Part shown: positions 15,070-21,850 of the stretch, piece by piece | Numbering within the stretch: the stretch's first letter is position 1 | Layout: every line of letters begins with the position of its first letter | Assembly: GCA_035297385.1 (NCBI GenBank) | Contig: DATGZD010000113.1 | Span: 1-24,836 of the forward strand | Length of the DNA stretch: 24,836 nt | Direction of reading: 5' to 3' | Source: UBA11855 sp035297385 | GTDB lineage: Archaea; Thermoproteota; Bathyarchaeia; Bathyarchaeales; Bathycorpusculaceae | The notes under the pieces: generated by a model | Told to the model about the DNA's origin: nothing | The model's input: only the letters and a program-made list of their open reading frames with translations | Database searches by the model: none | Translations under genes and position numbers: made by a program

Positions 15070-15094
15070 AACAAAGAAAAAACTGAAAAAAGAT
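15070..15094 (-). terminator. U-tract terminator after rps19
   Basis: Read on the minus strand, two T-runs follow the rps19 stop closely (CTTTTTTCAGTTTTTTC). Runs of U without a strong stem are the usual archaeal terminators. A motif near 15038-15055 just beyond it recurs at 18698-18715. Confidence 0.45.
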
Positions 15095-15098
15095 TGAT

Positions 15099-15503
15099 TT
15101 ATTTTAGTGGTACATACATTGAGCTACGTGATGCACCGATGCCGGGTGTTCCATGACGAACAGGCTTGTTTGTTATAGCGAATTCGCCCAGGTAATGTCC
15201 AATCATGTCGGGTTTGATTTCCATATTGACGAATTCTTTGCCGTTATGCACCATGATTTTTATGCCAACCATTTCAGGAAGGATAATTAAATCGCGAACG
15301 TGAGTCTTAATGTTTACACTTGAATCTTTCTTCTGTGCTTCTCGCACTGCACGCATTTTCTCCAATAGAATTCGTTGTTCAGGAGTTAAACCACGCTGTA
15401 AACTTCGACGTTGACGTGAAGGAAGCAACGTGATGAATTCGTCCATAGACATACTTTGCAGACTGTCTAAATTGTGACCACGATAGCTAAATTCTTTTGG
15501 CAT
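15099..15503 (-). CDS. rps19: 30S ribosomal protein S19
   Basis: This 134-residue archaeal S19 contains the conserved block HNGKEFVNMEIKPDMIGHYLGEFAITNKPVRHGTPGIGASRSS; the GHxLGEF motif and basic tail contact 16S rRNA in the subunit head. The N-terminal RG-rich region (LPSRQRRSLQRGL) is typical of archaeal and eukaryotic forms. The ATG at 15501-15503 is preceded on the minus strand by GGTGAG. It is the last gene of the L3-L4-L23-L2-S19 run, 48 bases after L2. L22, S3 and the rest of the usual archaeal S10/spc cluster do not follow. Confidence 0.97.
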   Translation of the reverse strand: MPKEFSYRGHNLDSLQSMSMDEFITLLPSRQRRSLQRGLTPEQRILLEKMRAVREAQKKDSSVNIKTHVRDLIILPEMVGIKIMVHNGKEFVNMEIKPDMIGHYLGEFAITNKPVRHGTPGIGASRSSMYVPLK

Positions 15504-15551
15504 TGTTTCATTCTCACCTAAATTTTTAGTTTATACTCCTTTAAACGTTAC

Positions 15552-16295
15552 TCAATCAGTTCTCCGTTTGTGACGTCGACCAGTACCACGAGCTGAAATT
15601 AAACCAACTTTCTGTCCAGGTGGAGCACCATGCGAAGTTGTAGTAGCTTTTCTCGCACTGCGTTTACTGCTACCATACGGATGCACTGCTGCAACCATCT
15701 TTCGACCACTGGTCCTCGGGTACTTGTGACCCTTAGCTTTCATCCAATGAAACATCTCACCAGCCTTCAAGAAAGGCTTCTCAGTTCTACCACCAGCAGC
15801 AACGACACCAACAGTGGCCAAGCAATAATCATTTACATACCTTGTTCGACCGGAAGGTAATCTAATCATTGTCCCCTGAGGGGTATGACCAACAACTGTA
15901 GTGTAAGCACCCGATGCACGTGCCATTTTTCCACCGTCGCCTGGCTTAATTTCAAGGTTAGAAACTAAAGTCCCTTCAGGAATCTTTCCTAAAGACAAGA
16001 AGTTACCAACATCAACAGGAGCGTTTCCACCAAGAGCAATTCTTTGTCCAACAAAAACGCTCTCAACAGCTAAAGTATAACAGGATACACCGTTCTCAAA
16101 GCGAACAAGTATTAATGGTGCACCCCGACCAGGATCATGAGTAAATCCTTCAACAATGCCATTAATTGTAGAGTTGTAGACTTCTTTGGCTGCAATCTCG
16201 GTTGGATATCGTGCAGGAGCTACTCGTTTGTGAGTTGAGGCTCGATAAGTTGAACCACCGCGTCCACGACGTTGAACACGAATTCTTTTGCCCAT
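15552..16295 (-). CDS. rpl2: 50S ribosomal protein L2
   Basis: This 247-residue L2 begins MGKRIRVQRRGRGGSTYRAS. It carries the central OB and SH3-like domains (GAPLILVRFENG, SLGKIPEGTLVSNLEIKPGDGGKMARASG) and the C-terminal extension with HPYGSSKRSARKATTTSHGAPPGQK. The universally conserved His lies in VAAVHPYG, near the peptidyl-transferase centre. It assists subunit association and peptidyl transfer. The ATG at 16293-16295 follows a strong GGAGG. The C-terminus (RGTGRRHKRRTD) is intact. Confidence 0.98.
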   Translation of the reverse strand: MGKRIRVQRRGRGGSTYRASTHKRVAPARYPTEIAAKEVYNSTINGIVEGFTHDPGRGAPLILVRFENGVSCYTLAVESVFVGQRIALGGNAPVDVGNFLSLGKIPEGTLVSNLEIKPGDGGKMARASGAYTTVVGHTPQGTMIRLPSGRTRYVNDYCLATVGVVAAGGRTEKPFLKAGEMFHWMKAKGHKYPRTSGRKMVAAVHPYGSSKRSARKATTTSHGAPPGQKVGLISARGTGRRHKRRTD

Positions 16296-16316
16296 AAATC
16301 AATCCTCCATAATGTT

Positions 16317-16577
16317 TTAGAGTATTCCAAGTTTAATCGCTACATCTGATGCCTTGAACTCTGGATGTAGTCTAACGAAGGCTTTCTTCTCGCCTTTATG
16401 AGTGTTTTGAATTGTAATTCTGTCTACTTTAACTTCGTACAGTTGTTCAACTGCCCGTTTGATGTCAGTCTTACCAGCTTTCCTATCTACAATAAAGATT
16501 AGTTTGTTATCTCGTTCAACCATCAAGCTGGCTGATTCAGTCATCAAAGGATAGAAAATTACATCATTGGGATTCAA
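16317..16577 (-). CDS. rpl23: 50S ribosomal protein L23
   Basis: This L23 lies at the peptide exit tunnel, where SRP and other factors dock. It contains VIFYPLMTESASLMVE, LIFIVDRKAGKTDIKRAVEQLYEVKVDRI, the internal THKGEKKAFVRL and a C-terminal DVAIKLGIL. The frame is open further upstream to 16628. That longer form would extend well into L4 and add residues foreign to the family, so I place the start at a TTG, 16575-16577. A GGAG stands about eight bases upstream and the protein then begins MNPNDVIFYPL (86 residues, normal length). It overlaps the end of L4 by 14 bases, indicating coupled translation. Confidence 0.94.
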   Translation of the reverse strand: MNPNDVIFYPLMTESASLMVERDNKLIFIVDRKAGKTDIKRAVEQLYEVKVDRITIQNTHKGEKKAFVRLHPEFKASDVAIKLGIL

Positions 16578-17370
16578 GGCTCGTTTCTCCTTCGCCAAAA
16601 GTTTTACATAATTGTTGTATGGCACCACATGTCCAAACAGTTAGTCTTCCGGGATGTGTTCCGGGAGCGAGCAATTCCGTGTTTAATGAATTGACTAATG
16701 CAACGTCAACGCCTGGAATGTTGGCTGCTGCATCACGTAAACCTTTATCCTCGGAGATCACTATCAAGGGTCCAATAGCTTGCTTCATTTTTCTTCCTCG
16801 ACGTTTACCTTTTCCTGCGCGGATCTTGCGACTGTCCTTCACACGACAAATATCATCAGCTAAACCTAAGCAAGCAAGAGTCTGTTCAAAATCTTTGGTT
16901 CTTTTGAGTTCTGCGAGTTCATCGCTAACAACAAGCGGAATTTGTGGAATACTACCGATCATGTGCCCTCTAGATTTCACAGCAGTCTTATTTGCGGTTG
17001 CTGCAATAGCTGATAAAAATGCAAGTTGCGCTTCTTTCTTAGGAATATGTTTAACAATTTTTTTCTGAGAAGTGGGCGGTTGCGGTTGTCTGCCACCAAC
17101 AGTGCTGGGTGCAAATTTTGCTCGTCCACTTCCACCTTTAATTCTGGGAACACGTGCCATTGCTGAGCCTGTACCGCGTGATTCAGCGGTTGTTCGTTTT
17201 CCTGCCATTGGATCTCGTCCTTGTCGTTGGAACCTGTTGGATTGTGTAGCCAATACAGCTCTTTTTATCACATCTAACCTAAGTGGCGTCGCAAAAATGG
17301 TTGGAAGTGTAAGTTTACTTATGGTTTTTCCTTCAAGAGTATAGACGTTAGCAGTTTTATGAGCTGGCAT
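16564..17370 (-). CDS. rpl4: 50S ribosomal protein L4
   Basis: This 268-residue archaeal/eukaryotic-type L4 starts MPAHKTANVYTLEGK. The tunnel-lining loop reads GRDPMAGKRTTAESRGTGSAMARVPRIKGG. The second half includes VSDELAELKRTKDFEQTLACLG, RAGKGKRRGRKMKQAIGPL and DVALVNSLNTELLAPGTHPGRLTVWT. L4 helps shape the exit tunnel and early 50S assembly. The ATG at 17368-17370 follows an AAGGAAGAT. L3 ends seven bases upstream and L23 overlaps its 3' end. Confidence 0.98.
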   Translation of the reverse strand: MPAHKTANVYTLEGKTISKLTLPTIFATPLRLDVIKRAVLATQSNRFQRQGRDPMAGKRTTAESRGTGSAMARVPRIKGGSGRAKFAPSTVGGRQPQPPTSQKKIVKHIPKKEAQLAFLSAIAATANKTAVKSRGHMIGSIPQIPLVVSDELAELKRTKDFEQTLACLGLADDICRVKDSRKIRAGKGKRRGRKMKQAIGPLIVISEDKGLRDAAANIPGVDVALVNSLNTELLAPGTHPGRLTVWTCGAIQQLCKTFGEGETSLESQ

Positions 17371-17377
17371 CTTTGTT

Positions 17378-18391
17378 CTATCTTCCTTGTGGTGATTCTA
17401 ATGAGATATGTGTGATCTGTGGTGCTTGCTCTATAACCTCTTTTGGTGGCCTAGCCGGTGTACGTAGACGTATGATACGTTTTTCTGGTCCTGGGATGCT
17501 GCCTTCAATGATTATATACGGATTTTTGACAGTGCCATAGCGTAAGTATCCGCCTTTGGGTGTGACTTCTTTGCCATCCTTGCCAATTCTGAGGATACGC
17601 TTATTGTACTCTATGCGTTGATGGTAACCCATTTGTCCTGCTCTTGGAATAGAATACATGAGATGATGAGGATTCCAGGGTCCAAGTGTGGCGATACCAC
17701 GTTTTGTTTTTCTACCTTTATGTTGAAGTTTGGTAACATGCCAACGTTTTACGGGACCTTGCCAGCCTTTTCCCGTTGTGATAGCTGCTACATCGATATG
17801 CTGTCCATCTTTGAATACTTCTTCACAAGTTACGGTCTTACCAAGGAGTGTTCTAGCATAGTCTAATTGTTGTTGTATGCTTCCGCCGCCAATTTCTATT
17901 TCGGAAAGGTCCGGTTTTTTCTTGGACAGGTTTGTCTGTTTTGGCTGGGTTGCTGTGATTAAACGGATATAGTTCGTTAATGCCAAATGTTCATTGATTC
18001 TTTGAAGCATGGTTTCAGTTTCTGGTTTTTCTGGAAGAATGATTGTACGTTCCAGTTCTTTTGGTGGGTCGTTCATCCATGCTTCTGTTAATTGTTGAAG
18101 TCCGTATGGAGTTTGCGTGTAAGTCCTTATGCCACAAACAAGAATTGGAGGTGTCTCTATGACTGTGGCTGCACGCATGACCTCTTTACCAAAATTCGGT
18201 GAACGCTTGCGATCTTCGATAGCGAAGACATATGTCATGCCAGCTTTGAAGCCTGTAAAGCCTAAGAGCCTTGGAGTTGCGGAATCAGTTTTAGGCCAGT
18301 AGCGGATTCTGGCTACTGTTCTTTTAGCCCTATGTCTAGGCAAATAGGCTAATGAACCATGTTTGGGAGCATGAGTTTTTCGATGACCCAT
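17378..18391 (-). CDS. rpl3: 50S ribosomal protein L3
   Basis: This 337-residue archaeal L3 begins MGHRKTHAPKHGSLAYLPRHRAK, the conserved basic N-terminus. It includes GFKAGMTYVF, the long loop KGWQGPVKRWHVTKLQHKGRKTKRG that reaches the peptidyl-transferase centre, and HHLMYSIPRAGQMGYHQRIEYN. It is first in the L3-L4-L23-L2-S19 unit and starts with ATG at 18389-18391. There is no Shine-Dalgarno. A TATA-like box 40-50 bp upstream implies a short leader, as expected for the first gene of an archaeal operon. Confidence 0.98.
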   Translation of the reverse strand: MGHRKTHAPKHGSLAYLPRHRAKRTVARIRYWPKTDSATPRLLGFTGFKAGMTYVFAIEDRKRSPNFGKEVMRAATVIETPPILVCGIRTYTQTPYGLQQLTEAWMNDPPKELERTIILPEKPETETMLQRINEHLALTNYIRLITATQPKQTNLSKKKPDLSEIEIGGGSIQQQLDYARTLLGKTVTCEEVFKDGQHIDVAAITTGKGWQGPVKRWHVTKLQHKGRKTKRGIATLGPWNPHHLMYSIPRAGQMGYHQRIEYNKRILRIGKDGKEVTPKGGYLRYGTVKNPYIIIEGSIPGPEKRIIRLRTPARPPKEVIEQAPQITHISLESPQGR

Positions 18392-18431
18392 TGTAATTCA
18401 GCTTCGCGACGTTTAGCATGAGAAGATAGAG

Positions 18432-18439
18432 TTATAAAC
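18432..18439 (-). promoter_or_regulatory. Putative TATA box of the rpl3 operon
   Basis: On the minus strand this reads GTTTATAA, 41-48 bp upstream of the rpl3 ATG. Initiation about 25 bp on would leave a leader of some 15-20 bases. Directly upstream of it lies a 5-bp inverted repeat, GTTAC and GTAAC (18440-18444 and 18453-18457). Confidence 0.5.
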
Positions 18440-18746
18440 GTTACCGTTAAGAGTAACATAAAAAGTGTTTGGTTCTAGAGCTTTACCAGTTTCTATACAG
18501 CAACTTAATTTCTGGCCAAATAATCTTAACAATAGATCTAACAAGCTTACCACAACTAAGGTCTTACACAACTTCCTTTATTAATTGTCAATCATAGATT
18601 GATTTGGTACTTTAGAAGACATCTTAATAGAATACGATATTCAAGAATGATTCATACAAAAACTCTTTTCAAAATTCTCGTGCAAAACACCAAACCTAGA
18701 GTGTAGCCCATATACAGAATGCAGAGAATCTAGATAGAAGAGGATT

Positions 18747-18768
18747 GATTAAAAAAAAGAAAAAGACT
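18747..18768 (-). terminator. U-tract terminator after the 45-residue zinc-protein gene
   Basis: On the minus strand, two T-runs (five and eight bases) within about twenty bases start roughly 35 bases after the stop of the zinc-protein gene. No strong stem is visible; this is the usual archaeal oligo-U termination pattern. Confidence 0.45.
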
Positions 18769-18802
18769 CGATTGACGAAGTTAGACTGTTAGCTTAATAA
18801 GC

Positions 18803-18940
18803 TTAGTATCTTCGTGGTGGTCTTCGTTTCGCGTAACATTCGCGACAATATACTGGCCTACTCTGGTCTGGCTTGAATGGAACTTCGCATTCCTTTCCAC
18901 AGTCAGCACAGGTTGCCTTGTGCATCTCTTTTTTATACAC
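18803..18940 (-). CDS. Small zinc-binding CxxC-x17-CxxC protein (45 residues)
   Basis: A short open frame on the minus strand encodes MHKATCADCGKECEVPF, then KPDQSRPVYCRECYAKRR and a PPRRY tail. Two CxxC pairs (CADC and CREC) are spaced as in the small archaeal CxxC-x17-CxxC zinc proteins, which are widespread, very basic at the C-terminus and of unconfirmed role, probably nucleic-acid binding. I place the start at GTG 18938-18940. This keeps the KEM residues that precede HKATC in relatives and gives an AGGAG twelve bases upstream. The ATG at 18923-18925 (40 residues) is the alternative and fits a TATA-like box at 18958-18965 better. A perfect palindrome lies upstream at 18972-18990. Confidence 0.8.
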   Translation of the reverse strand: MYKKEMHKATCADCGKECEVPFKPDQSRPVYCRECYAKRRPPRRY

Positions 18941-18971
18941 TTGCTATTTCAACTCCTCTTATACTATTTTG

Positions 18972-18990
18972 AGCAAACCTTATGTTTGCT
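18972..18990. promoter_or_regulatory. Perfect 7-bp-arm palindrome upstream of the small zinc-protein gene
   Basis: AGCAAAC, five bases CTTAT, then GTTTGCT. It is 19 bp long, with arms about one helical turn apart, as in dimer-binding operators. It lies just upstream of a TATA-like box on the minus strand (18958-18965) and about 31 bp before the proposed GTG start. The position suits an activator or repressor site. An RNA hairpin is possible but less likely, as no T-run follows directly. Confidence 0.5.
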
Positions 18991-19030
18991 TGGCTGAAGC
19001 TACTCCATCCTCAGTATTAAACTTATGCAT

Positions 19031-19051
19031 AAAAAAAACTAATTTGTTTTT
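19031..19051 (-). terminator. Hairpin plus T-run terminator after the membrane-anchored protein gene
   Basis: On the minus strand AAAAAC, six bases, GTTTTT and further Ts form a weak A/T stem ending in an eight-base T-run. It starts about 57 bases after the stop at 19108, where termination of that gene is expected. Confidence 0.45.
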
Positions 19052-19107
19052 AGAGCAAAATCCAAAGCATATAATAGATAAGAAAAAGAGGATAGTAACT
19101 GACTATT

Positions 19108-19713
19108 CTATTTGAGTCCCGCGATGTTTGTGTCTGTGAGATTTATTTCGAAATTCATGTTTAGAGAATTCTCGCCATTCATGGCTACTTGCATCTTAAC
19201 CGGCCAGTTCAACGCTTTGTCAACATAGACTTTCATGGCTGGGCCATCTGTGGTGTATTCATAAACAATGCATCTACGTGTACCTAAAGCTCCGACATTA
19301 GTATCAGCTTCATAACTCTTTGTTAGGTTCATCTCACTGAAACCAGTAACAAAATTGAGTTTCGATAGCTCAACCCAGGTTGAGGTCTGGTTCTCAACAG
19401 TCTCACCTAAGCTTGAGCCCATTTTGAAATAGGTTTGAATGTATGCATGGGTGCTGTTAAAATCTAAAACTTCGAGTTTGGCTGAAAAATCAAAGCTATA
19501 GCCCATAACTGACGCAGAGCCGGCATAGTTAGCGTATGCACCCTTGAATAACCAACTGCCATTATTCGTTGGTGGCGAAAGAAACGCAGAAGTGAGGAAA
19601 GCACCAGCAACCATGGCTACAACTACCAAAACTGCGACAAATACCAAGAGCCTTTTATGAGTCTTTGGTTTAGTTTCAGTTTGCAAAGAAGAATTGGTTT
19701 CTTTATTTTCCAA
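19108..19713 (-). CDS. Membrane-anchored extracellular protein, unknown function
   Basis: This is a 201-residue protein. A charged 20-residue cytoplasmic start (with KPKTHKR) is followed by one strong transmembrane helix (LLVFVAVLVVVAMVAGAFL, about 22-40). An exported domain of about 155 residues rich in Ser, Thr, Asn and Tyr comes next. No cleavage motif is obvious, so it is probably a signal anchor with the C-terminus outside. The exported part is predicted beta-rich (GYSFDFSAKLEVLDFNSTHAYIQTYF; MKVYVDKALNWPVKMQVAMNG) and has several N-glycosylation sequons (NST, NQT, NLT). The lipoprotein-carrier-like wording around ALNWPVKMQV is only a general beta-sandwich resemblance. The start is TTG at 19711-19713. 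It appears to be transcribed alone. Confidence 0.78.
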   Translation of the reverse strand: MENKETNSSLQTETKPKTHKRLLVFVAVLVVVAMVAGAFLTSAFLSPPTNNGSWLFKGAYANYAGSASVMGYSFDFSAKLEVLDFNSTHAYIQTYFKMGSSLGETVENQTSTWVELSKLNFVTGFSEMNLTKSYEADTNVGALGTRRCIVYEYTTDGPAMKVYVDKALNWPVKMQVAMNGENSLNMNFEINLTDTNIAGLK

Positions 19714-19786
19714 TTGACATAAACCTCAATTCCATGTTTGAAATATAATATATAGCGGTTCTGTATTTGAAATATTGATTCAAAAA

Positions 19787-20407
19787 TTATGTAGCAAATT
19801 TAGCTTCTATAAGATAAAGCGTCTCAAAAAAAGGCAATTTGCTGCTTGTTAGAGTAGCTGCTTTCATACTATGTAAAGCAAACTGCTTGACAGTCTCTTC
19901 AAGCCCCGCTAAATTCGATTGAATCAACAAAACTCTACCTTGAGGATTTAAATAACAAGAGACATCTATGATAAAACGATCTATCAGATCACGACCTGTT
20001 CTGCCGCCCTGCCACGCGGAAGCAAGCAACGAAACCTCCTCATCCAACTCTGTTGGCAAGTAAGGTGCATTGAAAAGAATTACGTCAAACTTAGCTCTAT
20101 CGTTAAACGGAGTAAACAGGCTACCTAATATGAAAGCCATGTTTCCATAGACGCCGTTGAGTATTGCATTTTCTTTTGAACAGTGAACTGCATAAGGGTT
20201 TATGTCAACAACAACAACTTTTTTCGCTTTTTTTGCCGCAACAACACCTAGTATGCCAGTTCCCGAACCAATATCTAGAACGTGTTCATTTTCTTTTACG
20301 TCAAGGTTTTCAGCAAAAAGAAATGAATCTTCAGCGGGCTCGTATACGTTTTCATCAACCAAAAACACAAAATCCTTGAAGAAAACCCGCTTATTTCCCG
20401 AGTGCAT
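19787..20407 (-). CDS. HemK/PrmC-related N5-glutamine methyltransferase (archaeal Mtq2-like)
   Basis: This class I SAM-dependent methyltransferase probably methylates the GGQ glutamine of release factor aRF1, as HemK/Mtq2 do. Numbered from the ATG at 20407, it has the family lead VYEPAEDSFLFAENL (21-35), SAM motif I VLDIGSGTGILG (43-54), VVDINPYAV (67-75) and motif IV at 113-116. Motif IV reads NAPY where NPPY is usual. The length is 206 residues. The frame is open back to 20461, but the ATG at 20405-20407 has a GGAGAG seven bases upstream and overlaps the ksgA stop by 17 bases. I take it as the coupled start. It is the last gene of the SRP54-to-HemK run. Confidence 0.9.
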   Translation of the reverse strand: MHSGNKRVFFKDFVFLVDENVYEPAEDSFLFAENLDVKENEHVLDIGSGTGILGVVAAKKAKKVVVVDINPYAVHCSKENAILNGVYGNMAFILGSLFTPFNDRAKFDVILFNAPYLPTELDEEVSLLASAWQGGRTGRDLIDRFIIDVSCYLNPQGRVLLIQSNLAGLEETVKQFALHSMKAATLTSSKLPFFETLYLIEAKFAT

Positions 20408-21212
20408 CAGCCAACTCTCCGAAGTCTTTCGGCGACAATTCGCGTGCACGTCGCTCGCCAAACGGAGCTTTTGAAGCTAATTTTTGAGCTTTTTCTTTGC
20501 TAACAGTGCCTCCGCTTCTGAGGAAGGATACGAGTGAATTACAGATTTTCTTGTTACGTTGCGTGAATAGACTCCGAACCAAACTATTGAAGAACTGTTC
20601 ATCCTTAACCTTGAACGGAGCTGTTTCCCAGCGCATCAAACGTATAATCACAGAATCAACCTCAGGTACTGGAAAGAAGGCTGATTTACATACAGTATCT
20701 AACAGTTCAACTTGAGCATCATGGGACGTTATGACAGTGAGCCAACCATAATCTTCACCTCCAACGGATGCAACAAGTTTATTGGCAAATTCTTTTTGCA
20801 GCACCAGCACGGCACACATAATCTTGTGTTCAAGAAACCACACAATAAGGCGAGATGATAGGTAGTAAGGTGGAATTGCGATAACTTTACTGAATGAAGG
20901 CAGATCAATCTTGAAGATGTCTCCTTCTAATACAGTCACATTAGAACAATCTCTGATCTTTGCGCGTAGCACTGCTGCAACATTTGAGTCTTTTTCAACC
21001 GCTACAACTCCTTCGCATTTATCTGCTAAGAATCGTGATAAGAAACCGAAGCCGGCGCCAATGTCCAGCACCACATCCGACTTGTTTAAACTTGCATATT
21101 CAGTCAGCTTAGGGTACAACGTGGGATCAATCATGAAGTTTTGTCCTAGAAGTTTATTCGGAGTTATTCGAAAAGTCCGAAGTAACTGCTTCGTTTCCTC
21201 TATACCCATCAT
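20391..21212 (-). CDS. ksgA: rRNA adenine N6-dimethyltransferase KsgA/Dim1 (variant motif IV)
   Basis: KsgA/Dim1 dimethylates two adjacent adenines in the helix-45 loop of 16S rRNA, late in 30S assembly. At 273 residues it has the family length. The order is NKLLGQNFMIDP (19-30), SAM motif I VLDIGAGFGFLS (48-59), VAVEKD (70-75), LEGDIFKIDL (95-104), motif IV at 113-116, VLQKEFANKLVA, then FFPVPEVDSVIIRL. Motif IV, normally N(I/L)PY, reads IPPY here (VIAIPPYYLSSRL), so the Asn that positions the target base is replaced by Ile. Everything else looks intact. It starts with a double ATG at 21207-21212, eight bases after the DUF655 stop. Confidence 0.94.
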   Translation of the reverse strand: MMGIEETKQLLRTFRITPNKLLGQNFMIDPTLYPKLTEYASLNKSDVVLDIGAGFGFLSRFLADKCEGVVAVEKDSNVAAVLRAKIRDCSNVTVLEGDIFKIDLPSFSKVIAIPPYYLSSRLIVWFLEHKIMCAVLVLQKEFANKLVASVGGEDYGWLTVITSHDAQVELLDTVCKSAFFPVPEVDSVIIRLMRWETAPFKVKDEQFFNSLVRSLFTQRNKKICNSLVSFLRSGGTVSKEKAQKLASKAPFGERRARELSPKDFGELADALGK

Positions 21213-21220
21213 AATTTGCC

Positions 21221-21787
21221 TTAATGCTCTCGTGTGAACAAGCGATACTTACTCTCGCCTTCTAACTCTTCAAGCACACGCTTCGTGATAAGCTTCGCTG
21301 GATTTGGCAATTCGGTGCGCTTCTGTAAGTCCTCAAAATTCTCAAATGGTTTGCGATCGCGCTGGTTGATGACTTGCCACATGTATTTTTTGCCTATGCC
21401 AGGGACCAATTCTAAAGCATGCATTCGTGGCGTAATTGCTCTGGCAGTGTTGAAGAAGTTGACAAACCATTCTTCACGGTTCAAAACTATACGTGTAATA
21501 ACACTGGGCAACTCTGATTTTGCGGCACCGGTCAACTCTTCGTAGCCAATCCTACCAATAATATAAGTGACTTCTTCGCGTGATTCTTTTCCAACGTATA
21601 CTCGATCGCCAGCTTTTAGCATCAAACCTTCTTTTGCTAACGCCTCAAGTAGAGTGAAGAATTCTTCGCCTATACATTGGATTAGTGCTCCCGCTCTGTA
21701 ACCTGCTCGTCCACCTGGTGGGTGCCCGGGACGTCCGTGTGGTAAGAAATCTAGTATGTAGGCGTACTCTTCGTATCGCTTCTCCAT
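21221..21787 (-). CDS. DUF655 protein (COG1491), putative RNA-binding
   Basis: This 188-residue archaeal protein begins EEYAYILDFLPHGRPGHPPGGRAGYRAGALIQCIGEEFFTLLE, the DUF655 signature. It has an OB-like middle (LKAGDRVYVGKESREEVTYIIGRI) and a helix-hairpin-helix near residues 125-150 (ALELVPGIGKKYMWQVINQR). The HhH and OB-like parts suggest nucleic-acid binding. The gene is consistently placed between Rpo4/L21e and KsgA in archaea, which points to a role in ribosome or tRNA processing, but its function is not established. The ATG at 21785-21787 is the start. A 63-base gap follows rpo4. Confidence 0.93.
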   Translation of the reverse strand: MEKRYEEYAYILDFLPHGRPGHPPGGRAGYRAGALIQCIGEEFFTLLEALAKEGLMLKAGDRVYVGKESREEVTYIIGRIGYEELTGAAKSELPSVITRIVLNREEWFVNFFNTARAITPRMHALELVPGIGKKYMWQVINQRDRKPFENFEDLQKRTELPNPAKLITKRVLEELEGESKYRLFTREH

Positions 21788-21850
21788 AATGACAACTCTA
21801 TTAGTACGATCTGCTTAAAAATACTTGGCTATCTGAAGAATCAGGGTTTA

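Larger units (their letters stand above)
18392..18802. other. 411-base intergenic region between rpl3 and the small zinc-protein gene
   Basis: The rpl3 end holds the promoter (TATA at 18432-18439) and a short inverted repeat at 18440-18457. The far end holds T-runs on the minus strand after the small zinc-protein gene and a motif at 18698-18715 shared with the rps19 3' region. I see no tRNA, no open frame of convincing quality and no further structure in the roughly 240 bases between. Confidence 0.5.

Noticed and set aside
16578..16628. Upstream extension of L23 to 16628
   Set aside because: It lies entirely within L4 and adds residues not found in L23; the TTG at 16577 has a good Shine-Dalgarno and gives the normal length.
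18458..18690. Possible RNA gene between rpl3 and the small zinc-protein gene
   Set aside because: I found no tRNA arms, T-loop consensus, kink-turn or strong long stem; the stretch is simply AT-rich.
18873..19115. 80-residue open frame on the plus strand
   Set aside because: It covers the minus-strand zinc-protein gene, whose cysteine pattern is convincing, and its own product looks random.
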